Shown one piece after another: positions 29,090 to 39,220 of a DNA stretch of 64,000 bases. Source of the stretch: CAYUIV01 sp964444925 (GTDB taxonomy: Bacteria; Pseudomonadota; Gammaproteobacteria; Diplorickettsiales; Diplorickettsiaceae); NCBI GenBank assembly GCA_964444925.1, contig CAYUIV010000001.1, positions 132,183 through 196,182 on the forward strand, in the 5' to 3' direction. The first letter of the stretch is position 1. Each line of letters begins with the position of its first letter. The notes beneath the pieces are model-generated. The model saw only the letters and a list, made by a program, of their open reading frames with translations. It made no database searches and was not told the origin of the DNA. Position numbers and translations under genes: made by a program.

Positions 29090-30115
29090 TTAAGTCGATA
29101 CACCTAAAAACTCAAAAATTCTTTCACAAAGGTCGTGTATATTTTCTTTATTCATACTTGAAACCATGAAAGTAGCTTGATGAGATAAATCTACATCATG
29201 CTTTAATTGCTCGATTAATTTTTGGTAACATTTTACTTGATATGCTAAAGGCAAATGATCCATTTTATTAAAAATAATCCACCGTGGTTTTTTTGATAAA
29301 TTTTGACTGTGTTGCATTAATTCTTTTTCGATAACTTTAATGTTTTCAATAGGATCGCTGCCGTCAAGAGGTAAAATATCAACAACGTGTAATAGCAAAC
29401 GTGTACGTTCTAAATGTTTTAAAAACTGAATACCTAACCCTGCGCCCTGAGCAGCGTTTCGAATAAGACCTGGAATATCGGCAATAACAAACTGCTGGTT
29501 TGATCTTAAATTGACTATACCTAAATAAGGTGCAAGTGTTGTGAAAGGATAATCGGCAACTTTTGGTTTAGCAGAAGAAACAGCACGGATAAAAGTCGAT
29601 TTACCTGCATTAGGTAGGCCAACTAATCCAACATCAGCTAATAATTTTAAAGAGAGTGTTAATTGACGTACTTCGCCTTCTTCTCCTAATGTGTATTTTC
29701 TAGGAGTTCTTTGAGTGCTACTTTTGAAACATTGATTTCCTAACCCTCCTTTACCACCATGGGCAACTGGAAAAATTTGATCATGCTTCTCTAAATCAAT
29801 TAACAATTCGTGGGTTTCATGAGCGAAAACTTGGGTACCTAGCGGTACTTGAATAACTAAATCTTGTCCACTAAGACCAGTACAGTTTTTTCCACTACCG
29901 TTTTTACCTTTGGGTGCACTATAAACATTTCGATAACGGAAATCGATTAATGTACTAAGGTTTATGTTTGCTTTTAAATAAACATTTCCTCCTTGACCTC
30001 CATTCCCACCATCAGGACCACCCTTGGGAATAAATTTTTCCCGCCTGAAACTTAGGCAACCATCTCCTCCTTTTCCTGCCATCACTTTAATGGTGATTTC
30101 ATCAAGGAATTTCAT
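29090..30115 (-). CDS. obgE: GTPase ObgE/CgtA
   Basis: ObgE is an essential GTPase linked to 50S ribosome assembly and stress responses. The 341-residue protein has the glycine-rich Obg domain (residues 1-158; GGDGCLSFRREKFIPKGGPD, GGNGGQGGN), then the G domain with G1 GLPNAGKST, G3 ADIPGLI and G4 NKMD. It lacks the long acidic C-terminal tail of E. coli ObgE, ending shortly after the G domain, as in shorter family members. The rplU-rpmA-obgE order is the common bacterial arrangement and supports the call. Confidence 0.97.
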   Translation of the reverse strand: MKFLDEITIKVMAGKGGDGCLSFRREKFIPKGGPDGGNGGQGGNVYLKANINLSTLIDFRYRNVYSAPKGKNGSGKNCTGLSGQDLVIQVPLGTQVFAHETHELLIDLEKHDQIFPVAHGGKGGLGNQCFKSSTQRTPRKYTLGEEGEVRQLTLSLKLLADVGLVGLPNAGKSTFIRAVSSAKPKVADYPFTTLAPYLGIVNLRSNQQFVIADIPGLIRNAAQGAGLGIQFLKHLERTRLLLHVVDILPLDGSDPIENIKVIEKELMQHSQNLSKKPRWIIFNKMDHLPLAYQVKCYQKLIEQLKHDVDLSHQATFMVSSMNKENIHDLCERIFEFLGVST

Positions 30116-30171
30116 TTTAACGAAATACTAGTAAATAAAATCGTAAATATAAAACGTGAAATTTACTTGAC

Positions 30172-30444
30172 TTAGGCAGTTTTAGGTAGAGCAGGTAATA
30201 CTTCAACGAAGCGTTTGGCGTGCAAACCTTTCCTTGTAAAATTAACCTTGCCCGCCGTTTTTGCAAAAAGCGTATGATCTCTTCCAATGTCTACATTGAT
30301 ACCCTGATGGTAAGCCGTACCGCGTTGCCTGACGATAATATAACCTGCTTTTACATACTCCCCGCCAAAGCATTTAATACCTAAACGTTTTGATTGAGAA
30401 TCTCTACCGTTACGTGTACTACCACCTGCTTTTTTATGTGCCAT
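30172..30444 (-). CDS. rpmA: 50S ribosomal protein L27
   Basis: L27 reaches the peptidyl-transferase centre through its N-terminal tail. The 90-residue protein begins [20 protein letters not shown], as proteobacterial L27 does, and continues with the standard [16 protein letters not shown] and VGRDHTL-like (here IGRDHTLFA) segments. The ATG lies inside the end of rplU, overlapping by 11 bases, which is tighter than the usual short gap and suggests translational coupling. Confidence 0.98.
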   Translation of the reverse strand: MAHKKAGGSTRNGRDSQSKRLGIKCFGGEYVKAGYIIVRQRGTAYHQGINVDIGRDHTLFAKTAGKVNFTRKGLHAKRFVEVLPALPKTA

Positions 30445-30763
30445 GATTTTTTAGTTTCCCCATCTCTGTTATTTCTAATAATGTATAATATTGACGGTGC
30501 CCCATCTGTTTTCGATGATGTTTGCGTCTTTTAAATTTAACAATTTTAATTTTTTCACCACGAATTTGATTGATAACATTTGCATGCACTGTTATTTCAG
30601 ATAATGAGGAAGTATCCATCTTAACGGAATCGTTGGAATCTTTAAAAAAGATTGCAGGAAAATGGAGAGTATCACCTATTTGCGCATCAAGTTTTTCAAC
30701 TTGAATTTTATCTTTAGACGAAACTTTATATTGTTTTCCACCTGTCTTAATCACAGCATACAT
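30434..30763 (-). CDS. rplU: 50S ribosomal protein L21
   Basis: L21 binds 23S rRNA near L20. From the ATG at 30763 ([14 protein letters not shown]) the product has 109 residues and the hallmark [20 protein letters not shown] near residues 70-89. Another ATG two codons upstream is rejected because the AGGGGG ribosome binding site touches it, whereas it lies six bases from the ATG at 30763. The C-terminus runs about nine residues past the typical end ([10 protein letters not shown]) and into rpmA in another frame, as if the original stop was lost. Confidence 0.97.
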   Translation of the reverse strand: MYAVIKTGGKQYKVSSKDKIQVEKLDAQIGDTLHFPAIFFKDSNDSVKMDTSSLSEITVHANVINQIRGEKIKIVKFKRRKHHRKQMGHRQYYTLLEITEMGKLKNHGT

Positions 30764-30769
30764 ATTCAT

Positions 30770-30775
30770 CCCCCT
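30770..30775 (-). promoter_or_regulatory. Ribosome binding site AGGGGG of rplU
   Basis: AGGGGG on the minus strand is followed by ATGAAT and then the rplU ATG at 30763. The six-base spacing to that ATG, against zero to the preceding ATG, decides the start codon. Confidence 0.8.
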
Positions 30776-30995
30776 ACAGTGTAAAAATCACTCATCGAAT
30801 ATTAAAAATGTTTTTTTTAGAAAAGTAATTAGTGTTCAAGAATACAACAGTTTAAGTAATTTTTGTAGAGAAAAGATGGTTATTCTCATAAAATCATATG
30901 AGTGTATCACATTGATAGAATATATGACTTCAATATGAAATTTTCTGTTTTTTATAGTCACCGCATAAATATGTCATGCATTTTATACGTAAGAT

Positions 30996-31919
30996 TTACT
31001 TTTTTCTAATGGCTATTTCCAGTGTTTTTGTATCGGTGTCTACACTATTGCTATAGCATTTTTCCTCAGATTGAGCGAGTGCAATTAAATTATCTGTAAT
31101 ATGTTGTATTAACTCAACAGGTAATTTTGATGCATAAAATGATTTTAGAAAAGTGAGATAACTGAGCCACATCTTTCTAGGTAGATCAAAAAAGCTTCTT
31201 GCTATTTCTTTATTAGCAGTGGATAAAGGAATACTAAAATTCTGTAGGATAACAGTATCTTCTTGAGTTTTAGTCGATTCCTCTTGCTCATCGAGCTTTT
31301 TAATTGCTTTGAAGAAATTTTCAGGGATTAATAATATTTTTTTCGATAACTAGAAAAAAAATTTTCAATGAGTTGTTCTTTCTGTTGATGATGTTGAGGT
31401 CGGTTTTTAAATATTTGATTCAAAATATCATTGTAGAACTTGTAATCAAAATTTGGAGATTCTACGAGCTGTTCGACTACTGGAGAAGGTTGGCTATGCA
31501 AGAAGAAAATTTTCTTCAGTTTTTTTTAGTAAGTACAATATTTTAAGTCGATTGAACACAACGTGTTTGTGTAAAAATATTATCACTCTTTCCTCGAGCA
31601 AACTTATTTGTTCTCTTGAATTAACAGCACTTAGCTGACGTACTATCTGTGACTCAATAGGATTACCATATTCCAAAATAGTACTTAAAGGAATATCTTG
31701 TACAATATTTCTAAACTGTGTGAGATCTTTAACTTCATGAATCAAGCGAGAGGAAGGTGGTGATGTCTTTTCCATGCGTACAAAAAATATACACATTAAG
31801 AGTATACATGCAGATGCTGGGATGCAAAGGGCGAGTAAGCTGATAAGTTGTATGGAATCAACTATAACTGCTACAGATATACTGCTAATATCAGCAGTGA
31901 AAAAAATTTGTGTTATCAT
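30996..31919 (-). pseudogene. Broken gene of unknown function, three frames, N-terminal membrane segment
   Basis: Read leftward from the ATG at 31919, the first 141 codons encode hydrophobic segments (ISSISVAVIVDSIQLISLLA and a second helix) and a soluble part ending LKKTEENFLLA-stop. Removing one base near the AAAATTTT run at 31506-31513 continues the reading as FLHSQPSPVVEQLVESPNF to a stop after SYRKKYY; adding one base to the seven-A run (T7 on the plus strand, 31337-31343) continues as KKILLIPENFFKAIKKLDEQ and ends IRKK at 30996. The reconstructed product is about 307 residues. Its C-terminal part has a helix followed by SKLPVELIQHITDNL, similar in layout to the LPxEI module of the 19-26 kb paralogs. 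No known family recognised. Confidence 0.6.
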
Positions 31920-32180
31920 CTTTTTCTCAATATTTTTTAAAAGAGCAAAAATCAGTTACTAGCTCAAAGATCAGAGGTCAATCAATGGTGATTTACTCAT
32001 TTTTTCCAATTTCTAAATGAAAAGAATGAGCAGCGCGCGCAACATATCAGTCATTTTTTCTTCATTCGGAAATACTGTAAGAAGAAATACAACTAGTAGA
32101 GTCTTTTCAGACAGATAGTATAGTACTTTTATTCCAATGATTAAGTAGAGATTATCGATACATTGTTATATGAATGATAG

Positions 32181-34952
32181 CTAAATACTTTTTAACATAT
32201 CTAACTGTTTTATAAGTGCAGTGTACTGACTTTTTTCCTTTGAAAGAAAATTTTTAGTTTGATCAATGACCGTTGCAGGGGCTTTTTCTATAAAACCTTG
32301 ATTAGAAAGTCTTTTTTCGTATTGATCGATAGTACACATTAATATCTTGATCTTCTTATTTAGCTTTTGCTTTTCGGCCTTCAAATCGACAATTTTTTCT
32401 AATGGCATCTCAATCGTTAAGTCATCAATCACGGTGGAGGCAAAAAGTGATTTCTTTTCTGCTGTTCTAACTATCGAGCCATCTGCAAATGCTGCTTTAC
32501 TCAATTTTTCAATTATCCATTGAAATGTATGTAGTTGATGTGCTGTTGTATTCTGTGTCGTGTGATAATGCAATGAAACAATTTGATGAGGAGAAATATT
32601 CCATTCACTGCGTAATGTACGAATACTTTTGATGACTTTTTGTATCCAAAACACTGTATTTTCTGCAACTAAAAAAGTATTTAACGCATCAAAGAGAGGG
32701 TATGTGACATGATCTAACGCTTCGTTTGTTTTTGAGAAAGATTCACATGTTAATTCCTGCCACAGTTTCTCTGTAATAAAAGGCATCAAAGGATGTAATA
32801 AACGTAATATGTTTTGTAACACAAAAGCTAACGTATATTTAGCACGGTCTACTTTGGTTTGGCTCTCGTGTTTAGCAATGGCTTTAAATATTTCTAGATA
32901 CCAGTCACAATATTCGTACCAAACAAATTCATATAATGTTTGCGACAGCATATCAAAACGATACTCTTTAAAATAGATGTGCGTATCTTTAATCGTTTGG
33001 TTCAAGCGTGAAAGAATCCATTGATCAAAAACAGATAAGTTTTCTTTAGGTAACAATGTGCGTATATCCTGTTCACTGAACTGTCCTTTGACAAAACGAA
33101 CAGCCTGCCATAATTTATTACAAAAATTTCGAAAACCAGTGGTGCGTTTAAGATCAAAATGAATATTACTTGTGGGAGAAGCAAGTGAATAGTAGGTGAA
33201 ACGTAGTGCATCTGCTCCAAATGCTTCAATTCCAGTGGGAAACTGTTCTTTTGTGATTTTTTTGATAGAAACAGTTACTTTTTTGTCAGTTAAATTTTTT
33301 GTACGTTTTTCAATAAGCTGATCCAATGTAATTCCTTGAATAATATCTAATGGATCAATTCCGTTTCCTTTCGTTTTAGACATTTTTTGACCGAGATGAT
33401 CTCGAATAAGACCTGTAATATAAACGGTTTCAAAAGGAATTTGCTGGGTAAAATGCAAGCCAAGCATGAGCATACGTGCTACCCAGAAAAATATAATATC
33501 AAATCCTGTTACTAATAGCTGGGTAGGATAAAATCGCTTAAATTCTTCTGTAAGAAAAGGCCATCCAAGTGTTGCAAATGGCCAAAGCGCAGAAGAGAAC
33601 CAAGTGTCTAACACATCTTCATCTTGATGCAGTTTGACGTCCTCTTTAAGATGATACTTTTCTCTTAGTTGGATCTCATCTTTTCCAACAAATATATGGC
33701 CCTGCATATCATACCAGACTGGAAGACGATGTCCCCACCAAAGCTGTCGACTGATACACCAGTCTTCGATATTTTCTAACCATCGCAAGCAAACATTTTT
33801 CCAACGACTTGGAATAAATTTTACTTTATCTGTTTTAATGGCCTCAATCACAGGTATTGCAAGCGGTTGCATGCGCATGAACCATTGATCGGTCAGATAA
33901 GGCTGAATGATTGCACCTGAACGCTCCCCTCTTGGCACTTTTGCTAAGTAAGGTTCTATTTTGTCTAATTGATGGAGTACTTGCAGTGCTTGAACGATTT
34001 CTTCTCTGGCTAAAACACAGTCTTTGCCTCGATAAGCAAGGGGTACGAAATCGTTCAGTGTTGCTTGTGGCGTTAAAATATTAAGACAAGGCAGCTGGTG
34101 GCGTTGTCCTATCTTATAATCTTCAAAATCATGTGCAGGCGTAATTTTTAAACAGCCCGTGCCAAATTTTGGATCAACTGCTGTATCTGCAATCACCGGA
34201 ATCTCACGCTCAACTATTGGTATACAAACAAACTGGCCGATAAATCGATTGTAACGTGAGTCTTGAGGATGCACAGCTACAGCAACGTCTCCAAATAATG
34301 TTTCAGGACGTGTTGTTGCAACGATAAGAAAATCTTTACTTTGCTTAAGATAGTAGCGAAGATAATACAACTGACTTTTTTCTTCTGTAATGATGACTTC
34401 TAGATCTGAGATTGCCGTTGATAATTGAGGATCCCAGTTCACTAAACGCGTTCCACGATATATTTTACCTTGCTCATATAATTCTATAAAAGCATGTTTG
34501 ACGGCGGCTTGGTATTTTTCATCTTGTGTAAAACGATTACGGGAAAAATCAATAGATGCACCCAACCGTTTTATTTGCGTATAAATTTCATTTTCTGAAA
34601 GACGTTGCCAATCTTTTACCAGTGCTAAAAATGCTTCACGGGTTAATGATTCTCTTTTTTTACCCTGTGCAATCAATTGTTTTTCAACTGTCATCTGTGT
34701 TGCAATGCCTGCATGATCGGTTCCCCCTTGCCATAAAACACTTTTACCCATCATGCGTTCATAACGTACTCTCATATCCATGATGCTGATCTGATGGCTG
34801 TGTCCAAGATGTAGAGAACCTGTAATGTTTGGTGGAGGCAATACTATTGCATAGGCATTACCTAATGGGTGCGGTGTAAAATAAGAAGCATTTTTAAACC
34901 ACCGTACACCCAGTTCGTTCTCTAATAGATTGGGGTGATAAGTTTTATCCAT
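32181..34952 (-). CDS. valS: Valyl-tRNA synthetase
   Basis: ValS charges tRNA-Val and edits mischarged threonine. The roughly 923-residue protein has the class I HIGH-type motif PPPNITGSLHLGHS (residues about 40-53), the editing domain, a KMSKS motif in GQKMSKTKGN, the anticodon-binding domain, and the C-terminal coiled-coil tRNA arm (KAEKQKLNKKIKILM onward). The frame opens at a TTG two codons upstream, but the ATG at 34952 (MDKTYHPNLLENELG) matches the family start. Length is near E. coli ValS (951). Confidence 0.97.
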   Translation of the reverse strand: MDKTYHPNLLENELGVRWFKNASYFTPHPLGNAYAIVLPPPNITGSLHLGHSHQISIMDMRVRYERMMGKSVLWQGGTDHAGIATQMTVEKQLIAQGKKRESLTREAFLALVKDWQRLSENEIYTQIKRLGASIDFSRNRFTQDEKYQAAVKHAFIELYEQGKIYRGTRLVNWDPQLSTAISDLEVIITEEKSQLYYLRYYLKQSKDFLIVATTRPETLFGDVAVAVHPQDSRYNRFIGQFVCIPIVEREIPVIADTAVDPKFGTGCLKITPAHDFEDYKIGQRHQLPCLNILTPQATLNDFVPLAYRGKDCVLAREEIVQALQVLHQLDKIEPYLAKVPRGERSGAIIQPYLTDQWFMRMQPLAIPVIEAIKTDKVKFIPSRWKNVCLRWLENIEDWCISRQLWWGHRLPVWYDMQGHIFVGKDEIQLREKYHLKEDVKLHQDEDVLDTWFSSALWPFATLGWPFLTEEFKRFYPTQLLVTGFDIIFFWVARMLMLGLHFTQQIPFETVYITGLIRDHLGQKMSKTKGNGIDPLDIIQGITLDQLIEKRTKNLTDKKVTVSIKKITKEQFPTGIEAFGADALRFTYYSLASPTSNIHFDLKRTTGFRNFCNKLWQAVRFVKGQFSEQDIRTLLPKENLSVFDQWILSRLNQTIKDTHIYFKEYRFDMLSQTLYEFVWYEYCDWYLEIFKAIAKHESQTKVDRAKYTLAFVLQNILRLLHPLMPFITEKLWQELTCESFSKTNEALDHVTYPLFDALNTFLVAENTVFWIQKVIKSIRTLRSEWNISPHQIVSLHYHTTQNTTAHQLHTFQWIIEKLSKAAFADGSIVRTAEKKSLFASTVIDDLTIEMPLEKIVDLKAEKQKLNKKIKILMCTIDQYEKRLSNQGFIEKAPATVIDQTKNFLSKEKSQYTALIKQLDMLKSI

Positions 34953-35101
34953 GATCAATACTGAATCATCACAAAAAAATTTTTAAAAATAGCAAATTAT
35001 TTAAGCATGAACGTAAAAATTTTAAAACGGAGATAAAGAATTAACAGTCATTTTTAAAATATGGGAAAAAGATTGAATAACTTTCGGCTATGATACTTTT
35101 T

Positions 35102-36022
35102 TCATGCCGTATTATGTAAATTATTTATCGCAAAGGCGCTTGTACCAGCAGGTTCTAGTGCAAAAATATTTTTATGTCCTAGCTTGTATTGCATACTGTG
35201 CAAGCAGCGTGCAAGACTGTCTAAATGCTTTTCAATATTTAAAGTAGTAGGCCTAGGTCCAATCGTTTCAACTATAACAGGATGTATTTTCTTGACTGCA
35301 GCACGGACTTCAATATCCTGGTAAATAATATGAGGATTACTAGAGACACTGAGTAATCTACTCTTTTCTTTAAAAGATGGTTGAGTCGAAATAAACGCTT
35401 GAATGGTTTCTTCAGTGCTTGCTCTTTGAGCGTCACTTTTGTTTTTAGCGTGGATAGAAACGGCTGTCAATTTTACCGTATCTGGTAAATTGTTAGTGTC
35501 ACCCCAAAGAAATTTAAGTGCTTGTGCTTCTGTTGTGCACCCTTTCTCAATTAATTGCGCTTCTAACTTAAATTTAGAATTTAATTCCCTTTGACTACCT
35601 AATAAAATAACTTTTTCGAAACGTATTCCTCGATCATATTCTTTCGCTAAAAAATTAATACGTGCTTGCATGCAGGAAGCCATTGCGCCGTTAATGAGTA
35701 CAAAGTCATACTGACTGTTTGAGGCTGTTACCTGTGAAACTGTGCCTAATGTCGTTAAGCATGTTATAATTTTTGCTTGTTCCTCTTTGCTTTTCGCTTC
35801 AAATTTTTCAAATAGCCAACGTTCTTTCCCTTTCTTACCTTGAAACCATTTTTCTTGCGTGTCTTCCGTCAGTTTTATTAAGTCTTCTTCATTAGTAATA
35901 CAAATATCGGTCAATTGACATAATTCTTGCAAGGCTGTTGTTATCTTTCCCTGTTGATCAATGAGCGCATACATGGGTAATGGGTCAGGAACATGGTTAA
36001 AAAAGTTTGGAAAAGATAACAT
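35102..36022 (-). CDS. Conserved unknown protein, possibly DUF218/YdcF-like fold
   Basis: A soluble protein of 306 residues from the ATG at 36022, chosen over GTG 36034 because a GAGTGAGA ribosome binding site precedes it. It has no signal peptide or membrane helices. Segments such as YDFVLINGAMASCMQARINF, FEKVILLGSQREL, TTEAQALKFLW and LLSVSSNPHIIYQDIEVR follow the strand-turn order of DUF218 proteins and, from memory, resemble an uncharacterised family seen in intracellular bacteria. The second segment carries the usual LxG-R pattern. Function unknown. It lies 149 bases upstream of valS on the same strand and diverges from nrdA. Confidence 0.5.
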   Translation of the reverse strand: MLSFPNFFNHVPDPLPMYALIDQQGKITTALQELCQLTDICITNEEDLIKLTEDTQEKWFQGKKGKERWLFEKFEAKSKEEQAKIITCLTTLGTVSQVTASNSQYDFVLINGAMASCMQARINFLAKEYDRGIRFEKVILLGSQRELNSKFKLEAQLIEKGCTTEAQALKFLWGDTNNLPDTVKLTAVSIHAKNKSDAQRASTEETIQAFISTQPSFKEKSRLLSVSSNPHIIYQDIEVRAAVKKIHPVIVETIGPRPTTLNIEKHLDSLARCLHSMQYKLGHKNIFALEPAGTSAFAINNLHNTA

Positions 36023-36339
36023 TATACATCTCACTCTAAAAAATTTTTATGATCATTGTGCATAATAATATGTATTTAACGAAAGCAAATAACTGCATAC
36101 AATTTATTGAAAATATTAGAATAACGTAAGTCATTTTAAGACACAAAAAAATACTATCTTAGTCCATAAAAAACCGCTTTTACTGCTGTAATACAAGTCT
36201 AAAAAGAAAACCGATAGGATAACTTGCATTTTATTAAGGTGGGTTGTATTTTAGCTTTATCCGCAATTTTTAATATTCAGTATTTCTTATTTTTCTGACA
36301 TAAAAATTGATATTTTATACGCAATTATTTCTCTGACTT
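36023..36339. other. Intergenic region between divergent unknown gene and nrdA
   Basis: About 317 bases separating divergent starts. No open frame of note, tRNA or inverted repeat with T-run was found. An AT-rich stretch at 36290-36330 probably contains the nrdA promoter, but no pair of elements with good spacing could be fixed. No clear pair of NrdR boxes was seen. Confidence 0.5.
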
Positions 36340-39177
36340 ATGAGTCGATCGATCAAACAACAAATTCTTTCTATGTTGCCAAAAAATTATTACCCGCAAC
36401 AAGGTAATCGTTTGCAGGTAGTCAAACGTAATGGTCAGTGCGTATCGTATGATGCAAATAAAATTCACGTGGCTATTCTTTCTGCATTTACTGCTGTAGA
36501 AGGTGAAAATGCTATTGTTTCTCATCGAATTAACGAACAAATCCAAAAGATAACGCGCCACATCACACAAGAATTGGAAGCAGAAACTTTACTGGATGAG
36601 AAAATTCATATTGAAAAAATTCAAGATAAAGTAGAGTTTCATTTAATGGAATTAGAGCCAAGACAACGTGCCGTAGCAAAATCTTACCTTTTATTTAGAG
36701 AAGAACGAAACAAAGTAAGAAACCAAAGGAATACACATGCTAAGGATATACCTCACTTGCAAGTGATCGATACGTATGGCCAATCCCAACCATTGGATCC
36801 ACAAACGCTTAAATACACGATTATGCAACATTGCAAAGATCTTCTTGCAGTGGATGCACAGCTTGTTTTTAAGCACACATGGAATAACTTGTATAATGGA
36901 ATGCCAGCTAAAGAAATTAACACAGCATTAATTATCGCAAGCCGTGCATTAGTTGAGCGAGATCCTGATTACAACACCTTAACTGCAAGATTTTTAATAG
37001 AATCACTTTACAAAAAAGCGCATGACTTTCTTAATCTTCCTACTGCCTCTAGTATTTTAGTACCTGTTGATTACCTAACCTACTTCTCGCGCTATATTCA
37101 AAAGGGGATTGAACTAAAACTACTAGATCCTCGTTTACAAACTTTTGATTTAACATTGCTCAGTCAAGCCTTACAGCCAAAACGAGATATGATGTTTAGT
37201 TACTTAAGTATACAAACATTATATGATCGCTACCTTTTACACTTTCAAGAAACACAGTTTGAACTACCACAAGCATTTTTCATGCGTGTTGCCATGGGAC
37301 TTTCTTTAGAAGAAAAAGACAAAGATGCCCGTGCTATTCAATATTATGAAACGTTTTCTACATTTCGTTGTATGCCTTCAACGCCAACATTGTTTAATGC
37401 AGGAACTTCAAAACCACAATTATCGAGTTGTTTTTTAACAACTATCCCCGATAATTTAGAAGGTATTTACAATGGATATACGCATAATGCCCTACTCTCG
37501 AAGTTTTCAGGAGGACTTGGCAATGACTGGACGCCAGTTAGAGCAAGTGGTAGTCGTATTAGAGGGACCAATGGAAAGTCGCAAGGGGTTGTGCCTTTTT
37601 TAAACGTCGCGAATGCTTCTACAGTTGCGGTTAATCAAGGTGGGAAGCGTAAAGGAGCGACATGCAGCTATTTAGAAACATGGCATCTTGATATTGAAGC
37701 GTACTTAGATCTACGTAAAAACACAGGTGATGACAGATTACGTACTCATGATATGAACACCGCACATTGGATACCCGATCTTTTCATGAAACGTGTTTTT
37801 GAAAACAAAACGTGGACGCTATTTTCTCCAGACGACGTTCCTGATTTACATGATTTATATGGTATAGCCTTTGAAAAACGCTATGCAATCTATGAAGCAC
37901 AAGCGCTCAAAGGTGAAATCAATCTTTTCAAACAAGTCTCTGCTACTGGCCTATGGCGAAAAATGTTAAGTGCTTTGTTTGAAACAGGACACCCTTGGAT
38001 TACCTATAAAGATCCTTGTAACCTTCGCTCACCTCAACAACATCAAGGTGTTGTACACAGCTCCAATCTTTGCACTGAGATCACACTAAATACTTCTGCA
38101 GAAGAAATTGCCGTATGCAACTTAGCCAGTATTAATCTTGCACAGCATCTTACTCAAACCAATGATTTTGATACAGAAAAACTTAAAGAAACGGTCACAA
38201 TCGCAATGCGTTTACTCGATAATGTCATTGATATTAATTATTACACAGTGCCCCAAGCAAAAACAGCAAATCTTAAACATCGTCCTGTAGGACTGGGTGT
38301 CATGGGCTTTCAAGATGTCCTTTTTAAAAAGAAAATGGCATTCAAAGATCCAGATACTGTTAAATTAGCGGATTATTCTATGGAACTTGTGAGCTATTTT
38401 GCGATTGAAGCATCGTGTGAGCTTGCCAAAGAACGTGGTACTTATCATAGTTTTCAAGGTTCTTTATGGAGTCAAGGTATCTTACCGATTGATTCTATTA
38501 AACTACTTAAAAAAGCTAGAGGCCAATATTTAGAACAAGACGATAGTACAACACTTGATTGGAAAACACTGCGTGAGAAAGTCGTCACACAAGGTATGCG
38601 TAATTCAAATTGTCTTGCAATTGCACCCACGGCAACTATTTCAAATATTTGTCATGTCACACCTTCCATCGAGCCTATTTATCAAAATCTTTTTGTCAAA
38701 TCGAATATGTCAGGCGAGTTTACTGTGATTAATTCCTATCTTGTAGAAGATTTAAAAGCGCTACATTTATGGGATAAAGCCATGGTAAACGATTTGAAAT
38801 ATTATGATGGTAGTATTCAGAAAATCGAACGCATTCCAGAATCTTTAAAAGCGATTTATGCCACTGCTTTTGAGATTGAACCGACTTTCTTAATACAAGC
38901 TGCATCGCGTCGACAAAAATGGTTGGATCAAAGTCAATCATTAAATCTTTTTATGCGCGAACCTTCGGGCAAGAAAATCAGTGATGTTTATAAAGAAGGA
39001 TTTTTAAAAGGATTAAAAACAAATTATTATTTAAGAGTGCAAGGATTAAGTCATGTGGAGAAAACTACTACTACTAAAGGCACATTAAATGCGGTCTCTC
39101 CAGATCTTATTGCAAACGCACAGGAAAAAAGCAGCACTTGTCATCCGGAAGATCTTACCTGTGAAGTGTGTCAATAG
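36340..39177 (+). CDS. nrdA: Ribonucleoside-diphosphate reductase class Ia alpha subunit, two ATP-cones
   Basis: NrdA reduces ribonucleoside diphosphates to deoxy forms with a radical supplied by NrdB. The 945-residue protein starts with two tandem ATP-cone domains (about residues 22-120, VVKRNGQ...YDANKIHVAIL, and about 135-225, LQVIDTYGQ), as in Pseudomonas NrdA; the first would bind ATP/dATP. The catalytic core has Cys364 (LSSCFLTTIPDN), SNLCTEI with Cys578 and Glu580, and Cys593 (AVCNLASINLA), plus the C-terminal redox pair CEVC at 941-944. All key cysteines are present. nrdB is not adjacent. The first cone is the closest relative in this window of the extra domain on Rho. Confidence 0.96.
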   Translation: MSRSIKQQILSMLPKNYYPQQGNRLQVVKRNGQCVSYDANKIHVAILSAFTAVEGENAIVSHRINEQIQKITRHITQELEAETLLDEKIHIEKIQDKVEFHLMELEPRQRAVAKSYLLFREERNKVRNQRNTHAKDIPHLQVIDTYGQSQPLDPQTLKYTIMQHCKDLLAVDAQLVFKHTWNNLYNGMPAKEINTALIIASRALVERDPDYNTLTARFLIESLYKKAHDFLNLPTASSILVPVDYLTYFSRYIQKGIELKLLDPRLQTFDLTLLSQALQPKRDMMFSYLSIQTLYDRYLLHFQETQFELPQAFFMRVAMGLSLEEKDKDARAIQYYETFSTFRCMPSTPTLFNAGTSKPQLSSCFLTTIPDNLEGIYNGYTHNALLSKFSGGLGNDWTPVRASGSRIRGTNGKSQGVVPFLNVANASTVAVNQGGKRKGATCSYLETWHLDIEAYLDLRKNTGDDRLRTHDMNTAHWIPDLFMKRVFENKTWTLFSPDDVPDLHDLYGIAFEKRYAIYEAQALKGEINLFKQVSATGLWRKMLSALFETGHPWITYKDPCNLRSPQQHQGVVHSSNLCTEITLNTSAEEIAVCNLASINLAQHLTQTNDFDTEKLKETVTIAMRLLDNVIDINYYTVPQAKTANLKHRPVGLGVMGFQDVLFKKKMAFKDPDTVKLADYSMELVSYFAIEASCELAKERGTYHSFQGSLWSQGILPIDSIKLLKKARGQYLEQDDSTTLDWKTLREKVVTQGMRNSNCLAIAPTATISNICHVTPSIEPIYQNLFVKSNMSGEFTVINSYLVEDLKALHLWDKAMVNDLKYYDGSIQKIERIPESLKAIYATAFEIEPTFLIQAASRRQKWLDQSQSLNLFMREPSGKKISDVYKEGFLKGLKTNYYLRVQGLSHVEKTTTTKGTLNAVSPDLIANAQEKSSTCHPEDLTCEVCQ

Positions 39178-39220
39178 TATTAAAATATTCTAATATTGGC
39201 TTATATCTAAATTTTTAAAA

